Source: Buxus sempervirens
Lineage: Eukaryota > Streptophyta > Magnoliopsida > Buxales > Buxaceae
Length of the DNA: 64,000 nucleotides
Assembly: GCA_947561395.2 (NCBI GenBank)
Contig: OX387186.1
Span: forward strand, 41,559,220-41,623,219
Reading direction: 5' to 3'
The translations under genes were made by a program, and so were the position numbers. Shown here piece after piece: positions 1 through 12,983 of this stretch (within the stretch, counting starts at the first letter, position 1; each line of letters begins with the position of its first letter). Under the pieces are notes generated by a model. It saw nothing but the letters and a program-made list of their open reading frames with translations, had not been told where the DNA came from and did not search any database.

Positions 1-300
1 TCTTTTCACCGCCACTTCGGAGGTAAAGAAAAAGATCGCTTTTTAACTACCACTTTGGAGGTAAGGGAAGAGTCCCTGAAATGATTTCCTTTTAACTACC
101 ACTTCGGAGGTAAGGAAAAAGATCTCTTTTTAACCACTACTTCGGAGGTAAGGGAAGAGTCCCTGAAATGATTTTCTTTTCACCGCCACTTCAGAGGTAA
201 AGAAAAAGATCTCTTTTTAACCGCCACTTCGGAGGTAAGGGAAGAGTCCCTGAAATGATTTTCTTTTAACCGCCACTTCGGAGGTAAAGAAAAAGATCTC
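1..300. repeat. Tandem array, about 85-bp dimers built on CCACTTCGGAGGTAA
   Basis: About 3.5 copies of a dimeric unit are visible. Each half contains CCGCCACTTCGGAGGTAA followed by either an AAAAAGATCTCTTTTTAA block or a GAAGAGTCCCTGAAATGATT block, so two half-units alternate. The array is cut by the window start. It lies inside element 3 and is typical of the fast-evolving leader and UTR repeats of Tat/Ogre elements. Confidence 0.8.
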
Positions 301-830
301 TTGATTGGAAACTACAAGAGTTGCATTCCATGAAATTACGAGAGTTGATTTCCAAGAAACAACAAGGGTTGATTTGTGGAAACTTCAGGAGTTGATTTAC
401 AAGAAACTTCAGGAGTTGATTTCCTTTTTGATCTAGTTTAGAAGACTACGAGAATTGATTTCCTTTTGATTTTGGTTTTAGGAAACTACAAGAGTTTATT
501 TCCTTTTGATTTGGTTTAGGAAACTCCAAGAGTTGATTTCCCATTTGATTTCTTTTGGGGAAACTTAGAAAGTTGATTAAAGGTTTGGGCTTGTGAAAAC
601 TCGAAGCATTGATTTCCACATCGGGCTCTAGAAACGCGAAGCGTTGATTTCCAGAGGGCTTGTGAAACACGAAATGATTTCCCGGAGCAGCAAAAGCACA
701 AAATGGCTTCTACTAAGATTTAGGGAAATAAAAAATTGTTCCAGATTTGGGAACATGAAATGGTTCCAGATTTGGGAACACGAAATGGTTTCAGAGTAGC
801 AGAAACATGAAATGGTTTCTACTGAAATTT
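300..830. repeat. Degenerate tandem repeats GAAACTACAAGAGTTGATTT and ATGAAATGGTTCCAG
   Basis: Two related degenerate arrays follow one another. The first (about 300-670) repeats GAAACTNCAAGAGTTGATTTCC with spacers of 20-40 bp. The second (about 730-830) repeats a roughly 32-bp unit containing GGGAACACGAAATGGTT. They belong to the leader of element 3. No coding function is apparent. Confidence 0.65.
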
Positions 831-2372
831 AAGATTAGCAATTGACATTTTGGCACATTTCATCTCTTTTTTGATTTGAAATTTGTTTTTTTCTTCTTGT
901 TCTCTCTTTTTTTCCTTTTGATTGATGGCCATCAGCAAGGATCAGACTTATCCTTGATTTTCTTGACTGATTATTTTGAGGCTGGGTCACAGCCAACTGA
1001 TCTCACAATTTTTTCTGATTAGGCTAATGGTGATTAAGGCCCAGGAAATTGGAGCTATTCTGAGCCCTGATGCAAACTTGATGCACGTTCAGATGCAATT
1101 TTGATCTTGGGAATTTTAAAAATTTGTTCTCTCTTTTTTCTCTCTTTTTCCTCTCTTTTTTTTCTAGAGAATGATTTGATCAAACATGCTTATACAGATG
1201 ATCTTGAAGTGTGTGCACTTGATGCATGAAAATGCGTACACAAGATTAAAGCCGAGATTCAATGATATTACCATTCAAAAAACCTGAATCAGAGAATGAA
1301 TATGAAAATTACATCAGAAGGGGTGTGTGCATAGCCCTAAAAAGGTTGGTGCCTTGCGGGGCACGACTCCTAGACATACTTGTGTAAGGAAGCACATCTG
1401 AGTCCCGGTCAGTTCTTCTTTCATCTGTTATTTCGTCTGCCTTTGACTTTAGGTGTCAGACCAAACGAATTTACAACTTGCCAGTGAGGGCGAAAATTAC
1501 ATAATATTCACAGAAATCTGCAAAGCGTTTATCCTTAAGGCTGTTGGGAGCCAAAAGGAAGGATACAAAATTGCTTCAAGGGCCAAATTCCTAGATCTAT
1601 GGTTTTGTGCCCCTGCTCTGATCGAGCCTGCTTTCATTTGCTCACAAGGCCAATCTGGCCTCAAATTGCTTCCAACGGACTCAATGGGTCGAGGCCAATG
1701 GCTCGCAGGACTCTATGCATGGATCTGGGGTGGCTCCCCTGATCAAAGTTAAGTTGGCTTCCTAATTTAGGGCTAAGATAGCCCAAAGTCTAGGGTCCAC
1801 TCAATTTGATGCAAAGCGGGTATGGGGTTGTTGCCCCTGATGGACTCTTGGATTTTAAATTGATTTTATTCATCTTCTTGTCATCATTCACATCACATTC
1901 ATCACAAAAGTGTATCAGAACGCTGGGTGGGAAAAAGGGTACACAGCCCGAGACAACCGCCTACAAGGGTCTGTGCCAGGTCCAAGACCCTTTGCGTACC
2001 ACGGTAAGAAACCAGTGGCACTATAGGGATTCAGTAACCTGGTGGGATGTTTTACCATCGCTTCTCCCCGACAAGCCAGAGGCGCGTGAGGCTAATATCA
2101 TCCCAAAAGTAGTTTATACGGTGAAGAAGGCTGGCTGCTAGAGAGGTCCAAGTTTTGGTGAAGGAGAGCATTCACAGTCCAATCACATATCCATTCAAGT
2201 CGGATCACCCACGCAGACTCCCTCGCGCGTGGTACCCCACGAAATTCATATTAAAAGCCAGTAAACATCCACGGTGTGGTGAGTGCATATTATGTGCCTG
2301 TGGTTCGTTGCTGTGCACTAAACAAGGTGAGTTGACTCTTTTTCCTAACCAGGGTTCGACTGGGCTGAGAAG

Positions 2373-2390
2373 TCCCCAGCGGAGTCGCCA
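2373..2390 (-). other. Primer binding site of element 3 (tRNA-Arg type)
   Basis: The plus strand reads TCCCCAGCGGAGTCGCCA, whose complement TGGCGACTCCGCTGGGGA is what I expect to pair with the 3' end of a plant tRNA-Arg including its CCA tail. It lies 3 bp from the LTR end. This fixes element 3 on the minus strand. Confidence 0.85.
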
Positions 2391-2393
2391 GGC

Positions 2394-4465
2394 TGTGCAC
2401 ACGTCGTAAACGCCGCATCGGCGAGGCGCACGGATAAGCGCGCACGTGCCTCCTAAAAGTTAAAACGGGAGAAAGGAGTCGTCACTGCCTGATGGGGTGC
2501 AGGCAGACACAAAAGTGGGGCCTAATTGGGCCTAATTATTCTGGTTTGTGGCTTTATTAGAGATCTAAGCAAGTTCTCTGTTGCGGTCTGGGGAAGTCTG
2601 TAGACACCCCGGTCCGCCCCGTCGGTTTGACGGGTCCCTTGGATTTCCTGGTTTGCGAGTCAACTCAATTTTAAACTCACCTGTTCCTAAACCAACATGC
2701 ACACTCGGTTAAGTCTGGTGGGATCACCTGAGTGGTGTGGATCCCTTTTATTTAATTTTATCTTTTTATCAATTAATGAGGTGGGTCTGGTATGGGCCCT
2801 GTTGGAAGGCCCATTGGAATCCAAGTTTGGACTTAAGTCAAGCCCAAGGCCCAATTCGGGTTATGTTGGATAACCCTGTTTATTGGATTTGGTTGTTTGG
2901 TTTGGAGGCTACTTATTTACATGAAATCTGTGGGTTTATTAGGCATAACCGTAGAACAGGTGTGGTTTGGCCCCAACTGCACATAATATGCGGTTGGAGC
3001 CAAACCGCTCTATGTATGCGGTTTCGGCCCCAAAAGCCCAAAGGCAGTTTTTCGCGTGGGCTTTGGGTTGCTAGGTTTCTTGTGGTATTCCAGCAACTGG
3101 GTGGGCCCCTGTGTGGGCCCACAGTGGTTCAGTGGAGGGGGGAGACCCCTCCTTGGTTCCTTTTTTTTGGGTGTTAGGGTTCAAGCAAAAGGGGGGGAGA
3201 AGGCTAGGATCTTGCCTTCTCCCTTTTGAACTTTTCCAGTGGTATGGTGGGGGCTTGAGTGCCCCTACCTTGGTTCTTCATCCTTCATAGAACATCAAAC
3301 AAGTAAGTCAAATACACCCTACCGAACAAGACTAAAAGGCATTCCCTAAAACATGATAGAAGTGCATGCATTTCATAGGCTGTGTGTGCTTGCTAATACG
3401 TGCCATTAGGTAGCTAATAACTCAAACATGAAGTAGCCTAGCATGGCTTGCACATGCTCACATGGAGCTCATTTCCATATATGACAAACAAAATACCGTA
3501 GGGAACATTACCTTGGGGTTTGGAACCCTAGAGTGGAGTGGTGGCACCTCCCTAAAGGCAAAGAAGTGCTGGAGGCACTCCTCCAAGCAGCAAATAGTAG
3601 GTCCCCTCTTTCTTCAAGTGCTAGGTGAGGGAATCCATGGAGAAGGAAGGAGTAGGATGGGCTTTTAATGGTGTTTTAATGGTTTGGAAGGCAAAGAGGG
3701 GCAAAGGGAGAGGGTTTCGTACCAGGAGCAATGGGGGAGAAAGGGTGGAAAACAGTCAAGAAGAGCCCCGCCCCTCGAAAGTGTTCGGATTTTCTATTTA
3801 TAGAATACAGAGACAAAACCGCATACTTAGTGCGGTTTTGCCGAAATTGAACAGTAACCGCACATACCGTGCAGTTTTGATCAAAACCGCAGGGTATGTA
3901 CAGTTTTGTCCCTGTCTTTTCAGTAATGATTAGGGGACAAATTGGTCAGACGCAGTCTGGCGCACCATGAAACCGTATTGTAAGTACGGTTGCTTTTCAC
4001 GCGCCGCTTGCTCTGATTGGCTCGCGCGAGCGGTGGCCGAAAAAGCAACTGCACACAATATGCGGTTGCGAAGCAACCGCATAGGGTGTGCGGTTGAGGC
4101 AAATCTTTCAGCCTTTTTCTCTCCCCCTTTTTTGGTTGAGTTGACTGCTGAGGCAACTCAGCCGCCCACTCGGACGAATTAGACTTCCCAATTTTTATTA
4201 TTTCCCATTTATCTTAATTAGTTTAATTAAGATATTTTAACTTTGCCCCCTGGGACTGTTTTGCTCATATCTTCTCCATCCGGGCTCCGATTCCAGCAAA
4301 ATCAGTTGCGTTGGAACCGTGTCGAGATTCTCTATCCACTGGAATGAAGCAAGGTGGTCAATTATCACTTGATTAAAAGTCAATTTTTGCCCCCTCAGGG
4401 TTTGACCTTTCAGCTAGGGTTTTCATTTTCAGCAATTCTGGGGGTACAAAAATGAGGTGCTGACA
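2394..4465 (-). repeat. 5' LTR of element 3 (2072 bp)
   Basis: On the minus strand the LTR begins TGTCAGCACCTCATTTTTG at 4465 and ends GTGCACA at 2394, directly before the PBS. A TATA box on the minus strand lies near 3794-3802. Just upstream of it (3814-4095) is a cluster of inverted repeats with ACCGCA/TGCGGT cores. A second small cluster lies downstream at 2969-3028. A U5 hairpin is at 2485-2506. The overall plan matches the LTRs at 10568-12983 and 49336-52400. Confidence 0.85.
3794..4095 (-). promoter_or_regulatory. TATA box with upstream ACCGCA inverted-repeat cluster (element 3 LTR)
   Basis: The minus strand reads TTCTATAAATAGA at 3793-3805. Upstream of it are several short inverted repeats: 3814-3840 has perfect 10-bp arms CAAAACCGCA/TGCGGTTTTG around a 7-base centre, and variants occur at about 3856-3908, 3969-3990 and 4046-4095. 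Promoter function is inferred from position. No expression evidence is available. Confidence 0.65.
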
Positions 4466-5321
4466 CCTGCTAGACACAACTCATAATCAAAACATGTATT
4501 AACTTTGTAATATATCAATCAATAATAAACCCTCATACGGGAAAACATAATCATGAGAATAACAAACCCCCTACGAGGAGCCACTAATGTGTCGAATAAT
4601 GTATCTACAATCATCACCAAAATCCTGGTTGCAAACCAACAGATATTTAAAATAACAAAAATCAGGTCTTAAACAGTGTTCCAGGTCTTAAGAACAAGGT
4701 AAGTATGAAACCATGTCATTTTTACCAAATAGGTCAATTCCTTTGATTTATTATTAAATTGTAATTTATTAGTGTGAACACTCCTAATTTACCCATATGG
4801 AAGTGTTAGGCTATTGGCAAAATCAGTATTTTATGATTTCCTAAGATTCATCCCCTAGTTGGTTGTTTATCCTAGATATTCACTAAAGTATACCCAAAGT
4901 TCTCCTTTCAAGAACCCAATGTGTCAAAATTTATTAACTTCGTTATTTATTACATCCAGGAGGTAACTTAGGTCTGTATTGAAGTTTTAGAATAGGTTAG
5001 GTTACCCGAAATCAGATCTAAATAGGCTGTGACCTCATTCTATTTAGAACATCTCCAAAAATTTCATTTTTACAATCATCATCCCAAATTACTATCCTTT
5101 AATCCAAATTTAATTCCGCCACTTCCTACATCTCAAATTAACATAATTACAGGTGCTACAACTTTAAAATTCTAAGAAAAATAATTAAAAATTAGATCTG
5201 GGCTCGAATCCCAAAATCTGGAAATTCTAACAAAGGCCGCTCGAAGGGGTGCTCGAGTGGTCCATTGGGTGCTATGTTTTCAAGTTCTATTCCAAATATA
5301 CAAGCGGGGCACTTGTACTGG
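4466..5321 (-). repeat. Older minus-strand LTR, left visible piece
   Basis: This piece and 7813-9028 appear to be one LTR of the TGTAAAACC...TTACA type, interrupted by the solo LTR at 5322-7807. The rest probably lies left of element 3, which seems to have inserted at 4465/4466. Near 5230-5260 it holds CTCGAG-containing short inverted repeats that continue at 7813-7840 across the insertion. No gene is seen. Confidence 0.5.
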
Positions 5322-7807
5322 TGTAAAATCCCAAATTTTTTGTAATTAAACTAATTGATTAATAATATGCAGAAAATGAGATCATGGTTCAACCCGGAAG
5401 AATTCAAGATGAACCGGATATGATAGGAGAGCCAGTATGAGGCGAGCTCCTAATTATTGACCTAAATATAGTTTTAATATATTAATTATTGTGCTATAAT
5501 ATTATTAGTAGGAATTAATTGTATTAGAAATAAGAAGGATAATACAAAGGGGTTGGTCGAACCCAATATTAGTGGGTTGACCCAAGGAATTAGTTTGGTT
5601 AAAGATTTAAGGTTTAGTTGTAAATTTGTTTAATGAAGGAGGGGCAGTAAAGTAAAAGCCATTAAAGAAATAATAAAACCTAGTAGTGCATAGAGTTGCT
5701 ATTCACGTTGAGCACAAATCACCAAAATAGAAACCAGTCGTTAGTTTACTTGTTTCCTATTTTTCCTTCTCCTAGTTGCCTTGTGATTAAACCTAAAACC
5801 TAAACAATTGTGGGAGCCGCCTTAGAGAGGAAGAAGGAGAATTTTCGTGCCCACAGAAACCAGGTAAGAGCAAGTAAACCAAAGTTCTGTTTTTGAGAGA
5901 TAAAAGTGTTGTTGGGTTCCTAAATTTGTGGTTTTTGAACCCAGACGTGATCGGACTTGTTGGGATCATTTGACAAACTTTGGGGGTGATATTTCGTTGC
6001 TCTTAGAGGAGATTTAAGTTCCTAAAACCAGGTAAGTAGTCCCTTGACACTTACATAAAAACTAAATTCGTGTTTAGACGATATTCATGGTTATTCGATG
6101 TTTGATGCGTTGATTTTGCTATTTATGATGTTTTATGTGTTGAGAATTGTTCTAGCATGTGTATAATGTATTTTAGAATGATTTAGAATGGTTTTGATCC
6201 ATTGAATATTGAGTTGTGGAATTTTTATTGAATTCGACAAAGTTACGGATTTTTCACGTATCGGACCGCCTGAGCAGTCGCTCGAGCGATCTATGCATAT
6301 AGTTGAAAACCCGACAGCAATTTTACCCAGATTGAACTACCGCTAGAACAGTCGTTCGAGTGACCTACCCTGAATTTACCAGTTTTGTAAGGCCGATCGA
6401 GCTCCCTTGGCCGCTCGAGCGACCAGTCTGTCAAATTTTCTAAAACTTGTCTTTTCGACCTAGTTTTTATTAAGGAAGTGGTTTTATTAAATTTTAGCCT
6501 ATGCACCATTAAGATTGGGGTATTTGGGAAGTGTTTACATTAGCGGATGTTTAAAATTAAATTTTATAAAGATTTTGGGTAGATGTTTCTAAAGAAGTAC
6601 TTTTACTTGATTCTATTGTTCCAAAATATTTTACTTTTAACCAAAGTTGGTTTTGTGAGTTCATACACCTGTATTTGGGTGATATTAAGGTATTGTGTGC
6701 ATCGATGGAGTCGATACACATTTGAGACATATTGGCCCGTTGAAACTTGGAGTTTTGGACATATGACTTGGTACATTCTGTTTTGGATTTTGGGTCATTG
6801 GTGTGACAAGGCATGGTGCCTATATTATTGGTTCCCGCATGGGCGGATTTGGTATACAGATATGGTTCTATATTTGGTGGGTGTTATTGAGAAGTATGTC
6901 CATTACCCTGGTTGGTTTTCTCACTATTGAGTGGGCTTAGCAGTTATATGGATCCATAGAATAGCTAATAAATGAAATGTGTATTAGAGAGGTTTGAATT
7001 CTGTGTCTGAGGCATTCCATCATCTCGAGGATAGTACCGCTCCTGGATTGGTCGGTCGCTACGTTACCTACTCCTGGATTGGTTGGGCCGTACATGCTAA
7101 CTCATGGTTGGGTTCTTCCGTTGGTGTTGAATTGCCAGACTACAAGGCGGCTGGTCCATCGTAAATCGGTTAGATAGCATACTGACACATGTCTACTCTC
7201 TTTTTCTAGTATACTATTTCATGAGTCCCATGAGGTGGATAAAAATTGTATTTCATTGTTATCTTGATTCTTATTGTGATTATTCGGATTATACGATGCA
7301 TATTTTATTGTGGTCAACTATTTGCATGACTACTTACTGAGATAGTGTTTCTCACATTATTGTTTTATCGGTTTTGTTTTCAGATATTTCTGGAGAGGTC
7401 GTTGTCGGGGTAAAGACACCAGGGGAATACTGTGAATACCAGGAAGAAGACTATTTCATTCATATGTAGGACATGGAGAGATACTTAGATTTATTTTCTT
7501 AGGATTTATTTTCAGTATTTTGATTAAGGAGTTTGATGTTATTTAAAAGATGATGAGTATTTTTAATCCATATCTTGGTGGATGTTATTTATGTTATTTA
7601 GTTGAACCCTTTCCAGACTTCATAGATGAAATATAAAAGGATGATTTTGGTAGTTTAATTCCGCGCTTTCTAAATGATGTTTTTATTTCCGCACTCTGAT
7701 ATAATAAATGAATTTGTTTAAGTCTGGAATAGTTGTTTTGGGTCATTTTCCCTAACGAACCAGATCTGGGTTTATGGGTATAATAAACCTGGATCCGGGG
7801 CATTACA
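5322..7807 (+). repeat. Solo LTR, TGTAAAATCCC...GGGGCATTACA family (2486 bp)
   Basis: The element starts TGTAAAATCCC and ends GGATCCGGGGCATTACA. It is flanked by near-identical 5-bp duplications, ACTGG (5317-5321) and ATTGG (7808-7812), differing by one C/T. No PBS, coding region or second LTR is present, so it looks like a solo LTR left by LTR-LTR recombination. It carries CGCTCGAGCG-type inverted repeats at about 6267-6425. The ORFs within it have no recognisable domain. Confidence 0.7.
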
Positions 7808-7812
7808 ATTGG

Positions 7813-9028
7813 CGCTCGAGCGGTTGTTCGAGCACTCAGCAAAATACACTGTTTCTGGGTTCTTTTTCTGATTTCCAAACTTTAACAATTTTCAATGGTT
7901 TTAAATTGTTTCTAATCTCCTTAATTTCATTCTAAATTACTTTTAAGACAATCCTAACCTAATCTCATTGAAGAAAAGTTTATCTAAGTCTTTCCTTCTA
8001 AATTTAATCTCTTATAATCAATACTTTTCCAAATTCTTTAAAAAAGAAGAAAACAAAATCAACCTATAAATCTCTCAACTTTTCAAGACAAAACTTGAAT
8101 CAAGATAAACTACGTTTAAGCATCCAAAACATATGAAAATAATGCAATTCCTCCAATTTAAAAGGGTTTGTTGCTTGCCTTATGTGTGAGCCCAGATCTG
8201 CCGAAATCCTCATCTTTGTACCCATTTTCTAAGCTAGTTCGCACTACCTTAGACTTCTCCAAATCAAATCTCCACCGTTCAAATTGAAGTCTCGTATGGG
8301 TAGATCACAACCTCAAAATTTCATGACGATCTAATGGTTGGATCTTCATAGATCTTCACTCGAATAGGGCTGATCGGCCATCTCTGCAGCTCCTCTTTCC
8401 TCACAAAACTCTCCTTCCTTTTCTCTCTTTTATCCTTCTATTTTCTCTAGGCTTAGGCACAAATTTACTTCTCTTTTTCTCTCATCTTAATTTGTTTTCA
8501 AAACCCTAAAACTCCTCTAAACCCTTCTTTTATAGCCACTCCAATTAGAACACCCTAGTTAGGTTAACCTTACTTTAATACTCTTAAGTCTATTCCCTCT
8601 TTTACCCCTTTTCTTAATTTATCTTTCTTAAACTCTCTTTTAAAGAATTTCCTAATAAATTTTCGTGCTTATTCTTATCCGAAAATTTTAATTCTAATTA
8701 GACTCTTATTATCCACACATATTGCTAAAATTAAGGTCCCTAAATAATATAATGACCATTAGGTCCTTAATCCCTCTCTTAAACCTTAAATTCATTATTT
8801 TACATTCAACTAAGTTAAAATTTCGTCTAGTTAAATTTGTTAACTTAATAATTAATTATTTTACTCCGCTCATAAATTTAACTATTGGAATTGACCAAAT
8901 TACCCTTCTCTTTGATTTCCTATTTTAACCTTTAAATTTCTTCCCAATTCTTCAACTATTATTATTCTTAGTATTTTCTCAATAATTTATTTCCTAATTA
9001 TTTATTTTAGAAAAATCCAGGTTTTACA
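7813..9028 (-). repeat. Older minus-strand LTR, right piece with LTR start
   Basis: The plus strand ends AAATCCAGGTTTTACA at 9028, so the minus-strand LTR starts TGTAAAACCTGG. A minus-strand TATA-like GGCTATAAAAG lies near 8530, about 500 bp into the LTR. The next bases (ATTCC, 9029-9033) are the expected target-site copy, but the partner copy lies outside the window. The LTR has inserted into the LINE RNase H region. Confidence 0.55.
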
Positions 9029-9735
9029 ATTCCAATGCCTGCTTCATTGGCCATCCCCTTGCCGCACCATCAACATTTAATTTCTTCCATTCTCCTTTTG
9101 GTTTGTCCCATCTAATGAAGACCTCTTCCCTCCCATCTTTTTCTTGACCACGTCCTTTTCTTGCAATTGTATTTGAATCATCTTGCAATGATAAAAATTT
9201 AGAACAAAATGAGAGCATATCAAGTTTTTGATTTTCAAAGATAAATTTGTTTCTTGAATTGCAGGCTATCCAACAGAGGTTGGCCCCTATAGTCAGTAAA
9301 TTCTCCCTGTTTTGGATATTTCCTTCCATGTTCCACAAATGCTCGAAGACCCGTTCTTTGTAAGACTATATCTGGTCTTCCTAAGGCAGTCTACCTTCCT
9401 TGCATCCAAACCATAAGGCCCTAGTAAAATCATATTTGAGAAAAAAGGTGGAGATTAGATTCCTGTTCCTTGTTACATAAAACACACATTTCAATAAACT
9501 CCAATTCTATTATGTAATAGGTCATTCGTTGTATTTCCCTCTTGGAGATGTTTCCGAAGGAAGAGTTTGATCTTTAAAGGATAGGGGATATGACAAATAT
9601 TCAACCATTTCTTTTCCTCAACCTGATTGTCCTCCACATGAGGGAGTAATTTGTAAGCCGAAGCGACAGTATACTTATTAGACGAAGTATTTTCATGGAT
9701 ATTTCTCCCAGGCACAAAGGCACTCTGGTGGGGGA
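9029..9735 (-). pseudogene. LINE (L1-type) ORF2 3' fragment: zf-RVT and RNase H
   Basis: Two reading-frame pieces on the minus strand fit the C-terminal half of a plant L1-like ORF2. At 9491-9715 the protein reads YTVASAYKLL, then KKWLNICHIPYPLKIKLFL, matching the reverse-transcriptase zinc-binding domain (zf-RVT). At 9024-9338 comes a WIACNSRNKFIFE region, then KLNVDGAARG, the first catalytic motif of the LINE RNase H (RVT_3 type). Frames are broken between the pieces, and the RNase H is cut by the LTR ending at 9028. Endonuclease and RT cores are absent. It may be the tail of the same LINE whose ORF1 lies at 17382-18961 and 44452-44823, but that link is inference. Confidence 0.75.
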
Positions 9736-9759
9736 ATATCAGCTTAGGGATAAGAGGCT

Positions 9760-10567
9760 TATGAAGATGAAATTATGAAATTTCAGGCTTTTAGAGATCC
9801 TATGAGTTTCGAAATTCAGGCTTTAGAGAGCCTATGAGATTCAAGGAAGTACTCAAGCTTTCTTAGTGCCTATGAATTTTTTGAAAATTCTTGAATTTCA
9901 AGCTTCCAACAATCCTATGAGTTAAGGAATTACTCAGGCTTTCTTAGGCTTATAAAGTTTTGAAAAATATGGAATTTTAGGCTTCAATAGTCTTATGAGT
10001 TAAGGAATTATGCAGGCTTCCTTAGGCCTATAAAGTTTTGAAAAATCTGGAATTTTAGGCTTCCGGTAGTCCTATGAGTTTCTAAATTAAGGCTTTAGAA
10101 GGCCTATGAGATTAGGGAATTACTCAAACTTCCTGGGTCTTATGAGGTTTGGAATTCAAAGGCTACTGGTGGCTAATGAAATTTGAAGTTTAAAGGCCTT
10201 CAATAATCCTATGAAATTAAAATTTTGAAATTCAAAGGCTTTCAGATGCCTATGAGGAATTTTAGAATTACACAGGCTTCCAAGGGCCTATGAGATGAGA
10301 AATCTGAAATTCAAAAGCTTTCAGGGGCCTATGAGGAATTTGGGGAAATTCTAAAATTTAAAGGCTTTTAGATGGCCTATTAAATTTCTGGATTTATTTT
10401 GAAACTTTGGAGTTGAAAAGAAACTCCAATTGTTTCAAAGAAATTGATTTAAAATTTTTGTCTTTATAATTTTTTTTTATATTTGTTTGGAATTAAAAGG
10501 TTTTCAAATGGCCAAAGAAAAGAATTTTTGAAAAGTTTTGCAATTCCAAGGTTCCCAATGAACCTAT
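9760..10567. repeat. Degenerate tandem repeats (GGCTTNNNNGGCCTATGAG), part of element 4 leader
   Basis: About ten diverged copies of a 60-80 bp unit are visible, with the recurring core AGGCTTCCTTAGGCCTATGAG. The array continues after the solo LTR at 12984-13100 (GAAGGTTCTCAATGGACCTATGG), so the solo LTR inserted inside it. By position it belongs to the leader of element 4. No gene is seen. Confidence 0.7.
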
Positions 10568-12983
10568 TGTGCGCATGTCGTGGTGAACGCGTGACACGAG
10601 GCGAGCACGATGAAAGGGTGCGGGAATGGGGGTATTGGAGTCGCCACTGCCTGATGGGGTGCAGGCAGACACCCAAGTCAACTTTGGTTCAACTCACCCT
10701 TACGTCCTACACCAGCATGCTCACTTTATTAAACCTAAATGGGACCTTCAAAGGTGTGGGTCTCTTTTATTTTAATTGATTTTTATCTTTTTATCCAAGT
10801 GATGTTGGTCTGATGTGGGCCCCGTTGGAAGGCCCATTGGATACCAAGTAGGGCTTAGGTCAAGCCGAATTCCCATTTGGGGTTATGTAGGATAACCCAG
10901 CTTATTGGATTTGGTTATTTGGTTTGGGGGTTGTTTATTTACATGAAATATATGGGTTTATTGGGCATAACCATAGAACAGGTGCGATTTGGCTCGAACC
11001 GCACATACGGTGCGGTTTGAGCCAAACCGCTCTGTGCATGCAGTTTCGGCCCAGAAGAACCCAAAAGACAATTTTCTTTGGGGCTTTGGCTTCCTGGGCC
11101 CTTTGTGGTGTTCTAGCAGTTGTGTGGGCCCCTGCATGAGCCCACAGTAGTTCAGGGAGAGGGGAAGATCCCTCTTTGGCCTCTTTTTTGGGTTTTCTGA
11201 ATCAAAGAAAAAGGAGGGAGGCATGGGGCTGCCTTTCCCCCTTTGGATTATATACAATGCTTGACGGGGACCATGGAGCCCCTGTCTTGGTTTCTCAATA
11301 CACACCCAGCAGCAACAAAGCTTCACCTATGCAAAAGAAAATGTGATCAAATAAAGACTTAATGCATGATCACTCAAATAAGCTCAACACACTTGTTTCC
11401 ACACCATGCAAGGGAGCAGCATTCATGTAAATACCACACAAAGAAAGAGAATAAAGCAAATAAAATCTGCTGTAATAATATAAGGGCAACAGCTATCAAG
11501 GAGTGGAGAGGCTCCAACACTATGCTGGAGATGGCATGGATGAAGGTGGGGGAGATAGCATGGTATTTCTGTTGGGTTAGTGGAGTGCACAGGCGGGGGA
11601 ACCTGCTGGGAACAGCTGGTGACATAGGGGGAGACATGCTTCTTAGAACAATTAGGTGTTCCATGGATGGTACGGCTACAGCCAAAGGGGGTAGTGGAGC
11701 ATGCTTGCACAGTTCTACTAGGCTAATGGTTAGAGAAGGTTTCGAATTCCTATAGCAGCCGGGACAGCAGCTACGAAAGGCTTGAAGAGCCTAATATTGA
11801 TTCACAGCAAGCATATGCTAATGGGGGGAAGGGGATCATGCTCACACATGCCCAAACAGCAGGTGAACAGGGAGGAGGAGCATGCAAGGTTAGAGATAGG
11901 TAGATTAATACAGACATGCAGCTCAAAAATAAGAGAAAAGGACACTCCACAACAACATACGTAGGGTTCTCCCTTACTTAGAGATTCCCTACATGGTAGA
12001 ATGAAGAACCAATAACCAAGATAATACATGAACAACAACTCCAAGTGAAGGTTAGTCCAGAAACATGATAGAACAACTCACTTTCACATATATGGTATAA
12101 AACATTACAATAAATGATACCTGAGGGTGAGGGGGTGGTGGAGCAGTGTATGGGACTCCTTTAAAGCAAAACCAAATGCTGGGAGACTCCCTTCCAGTAG
12201 CAACAAAACCTCCTTCAAGTTTGGTAGGAGTGGAGAAGAGAAGTGGAGAGCTTAGGAGATCTTGAGGATGGATTTGGGAGGAGTGGGAGGCAAAGGAGAT
12301 GGGAGAGGGGGTTCGGAGCTTCAGGGTGCAGGGGAGATGGAGAAGGAATAGCCAAGACCAGCCATCCTTGTCCCATTGTCCGAACTTTCCTTTTATAGCA
12401 AACAGGGACAAAACCGCATACTTAGAGCGGTTTTGCCTAAAATGAACAGTAACCGCACATACCGTGCGGTTTTGGTGAAAACCGCAGGTTATGTACGGTT
12501 TTGTCCTTGTCTTTTCAGTAATGATGAGGGGACAAATTGGTCAGACGCAGTCTGATGCGCCACGCAACCGTACTGTATGTGCGGTTGACTTTTCGGCGCT
12601 GTTTGCTTTTAGATTTGCCCTTTTTTTCCCCATTTTTTTGGTTGAGTTGACGGCTGAGGTGACTCAACCGCCCATTCGGATGAATTAGACTTCCCCCAAT
12701 TTTATTATTTCCCATTTATCTTAATTAGTTTAATTAAGATATTTTAACTTTGACTGATTTGCCCCCTGGGACTATTTTGCTCATATCTTTTCCATCCGAG
12801 CTCTGATTCCTACATACTTAATTGCATTGGAACCGTATCGGGATGCTCTACCCATTGTGATAGGGTATAGTAATCAATTTAGACTCAGAGGGAAAGTCAT
12901 CTTTTGCTCTTAAGGGTTTAGACCTGTCTTTTAGGGTTTTGCTTTCAGGCTTTTTAGAGGGGTGCAAAAATGAGGTGCTTACA
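10568..12983 (-). repeat. Solo LTR of the element 2/3 family with perfect target duplication CCTAT
   Basis: The plus strand runs TGTGCGCATG ... GAGGTGCTTACA, flanked by CCTAT at 10563-10567 and 12984-12988. No internal region is present. On the minus strand a TATA box (GCTATAAAA, 12391-12399) is preceded by an ACCGCA inverted-repeat cluster (about 12409-12590). A second cluster lies downstream at about 10981-11045. A U5 hairpin is at 10647-10668. This plan matches the LTRs of elements 2 and 3. The ORFs inside it look like chance frames. Confidence 0.9.

Larger units (their letters stand above)
1..2393 (-). mobile_element. Element 3 internal leader, minus-strand Tat/Ogre-like retrotransposon (truncated by window)
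   Basis: This is the 5' untranslated leader of an element whose 5' LTR lies at 2394-4465, read right to left. A PBS complement sits at 2373-2390. Stretches around 1320-1450 and 1800-1850 match, in reverse complement, the leader of element 2 near 53220-53290 and 53700-53780, so the two are relatives. I find no convincing gene: the short ORFs here have no recognisable domain. Positions 1-830 are tandem repeats (separate entries). Element 2 carries its extra ORF at the corresponding place, and element 3 does not within the visible part. Confidence 0.75.

Noticed and set aside
2373..2390. Possible tRNA gene fragment
   Set aside because: Only the 18 bases complementary to the tRNA 3' end are present, exactly at an LTR boundary, as expected for a PBS.
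2155..3177. ORFs of 84-146 codons in and near the element 3 LTR
   Set aside because: Codons show no protein signature, and the frames are not kept in the related LTRs at 10568-12983 and 49336-52400.
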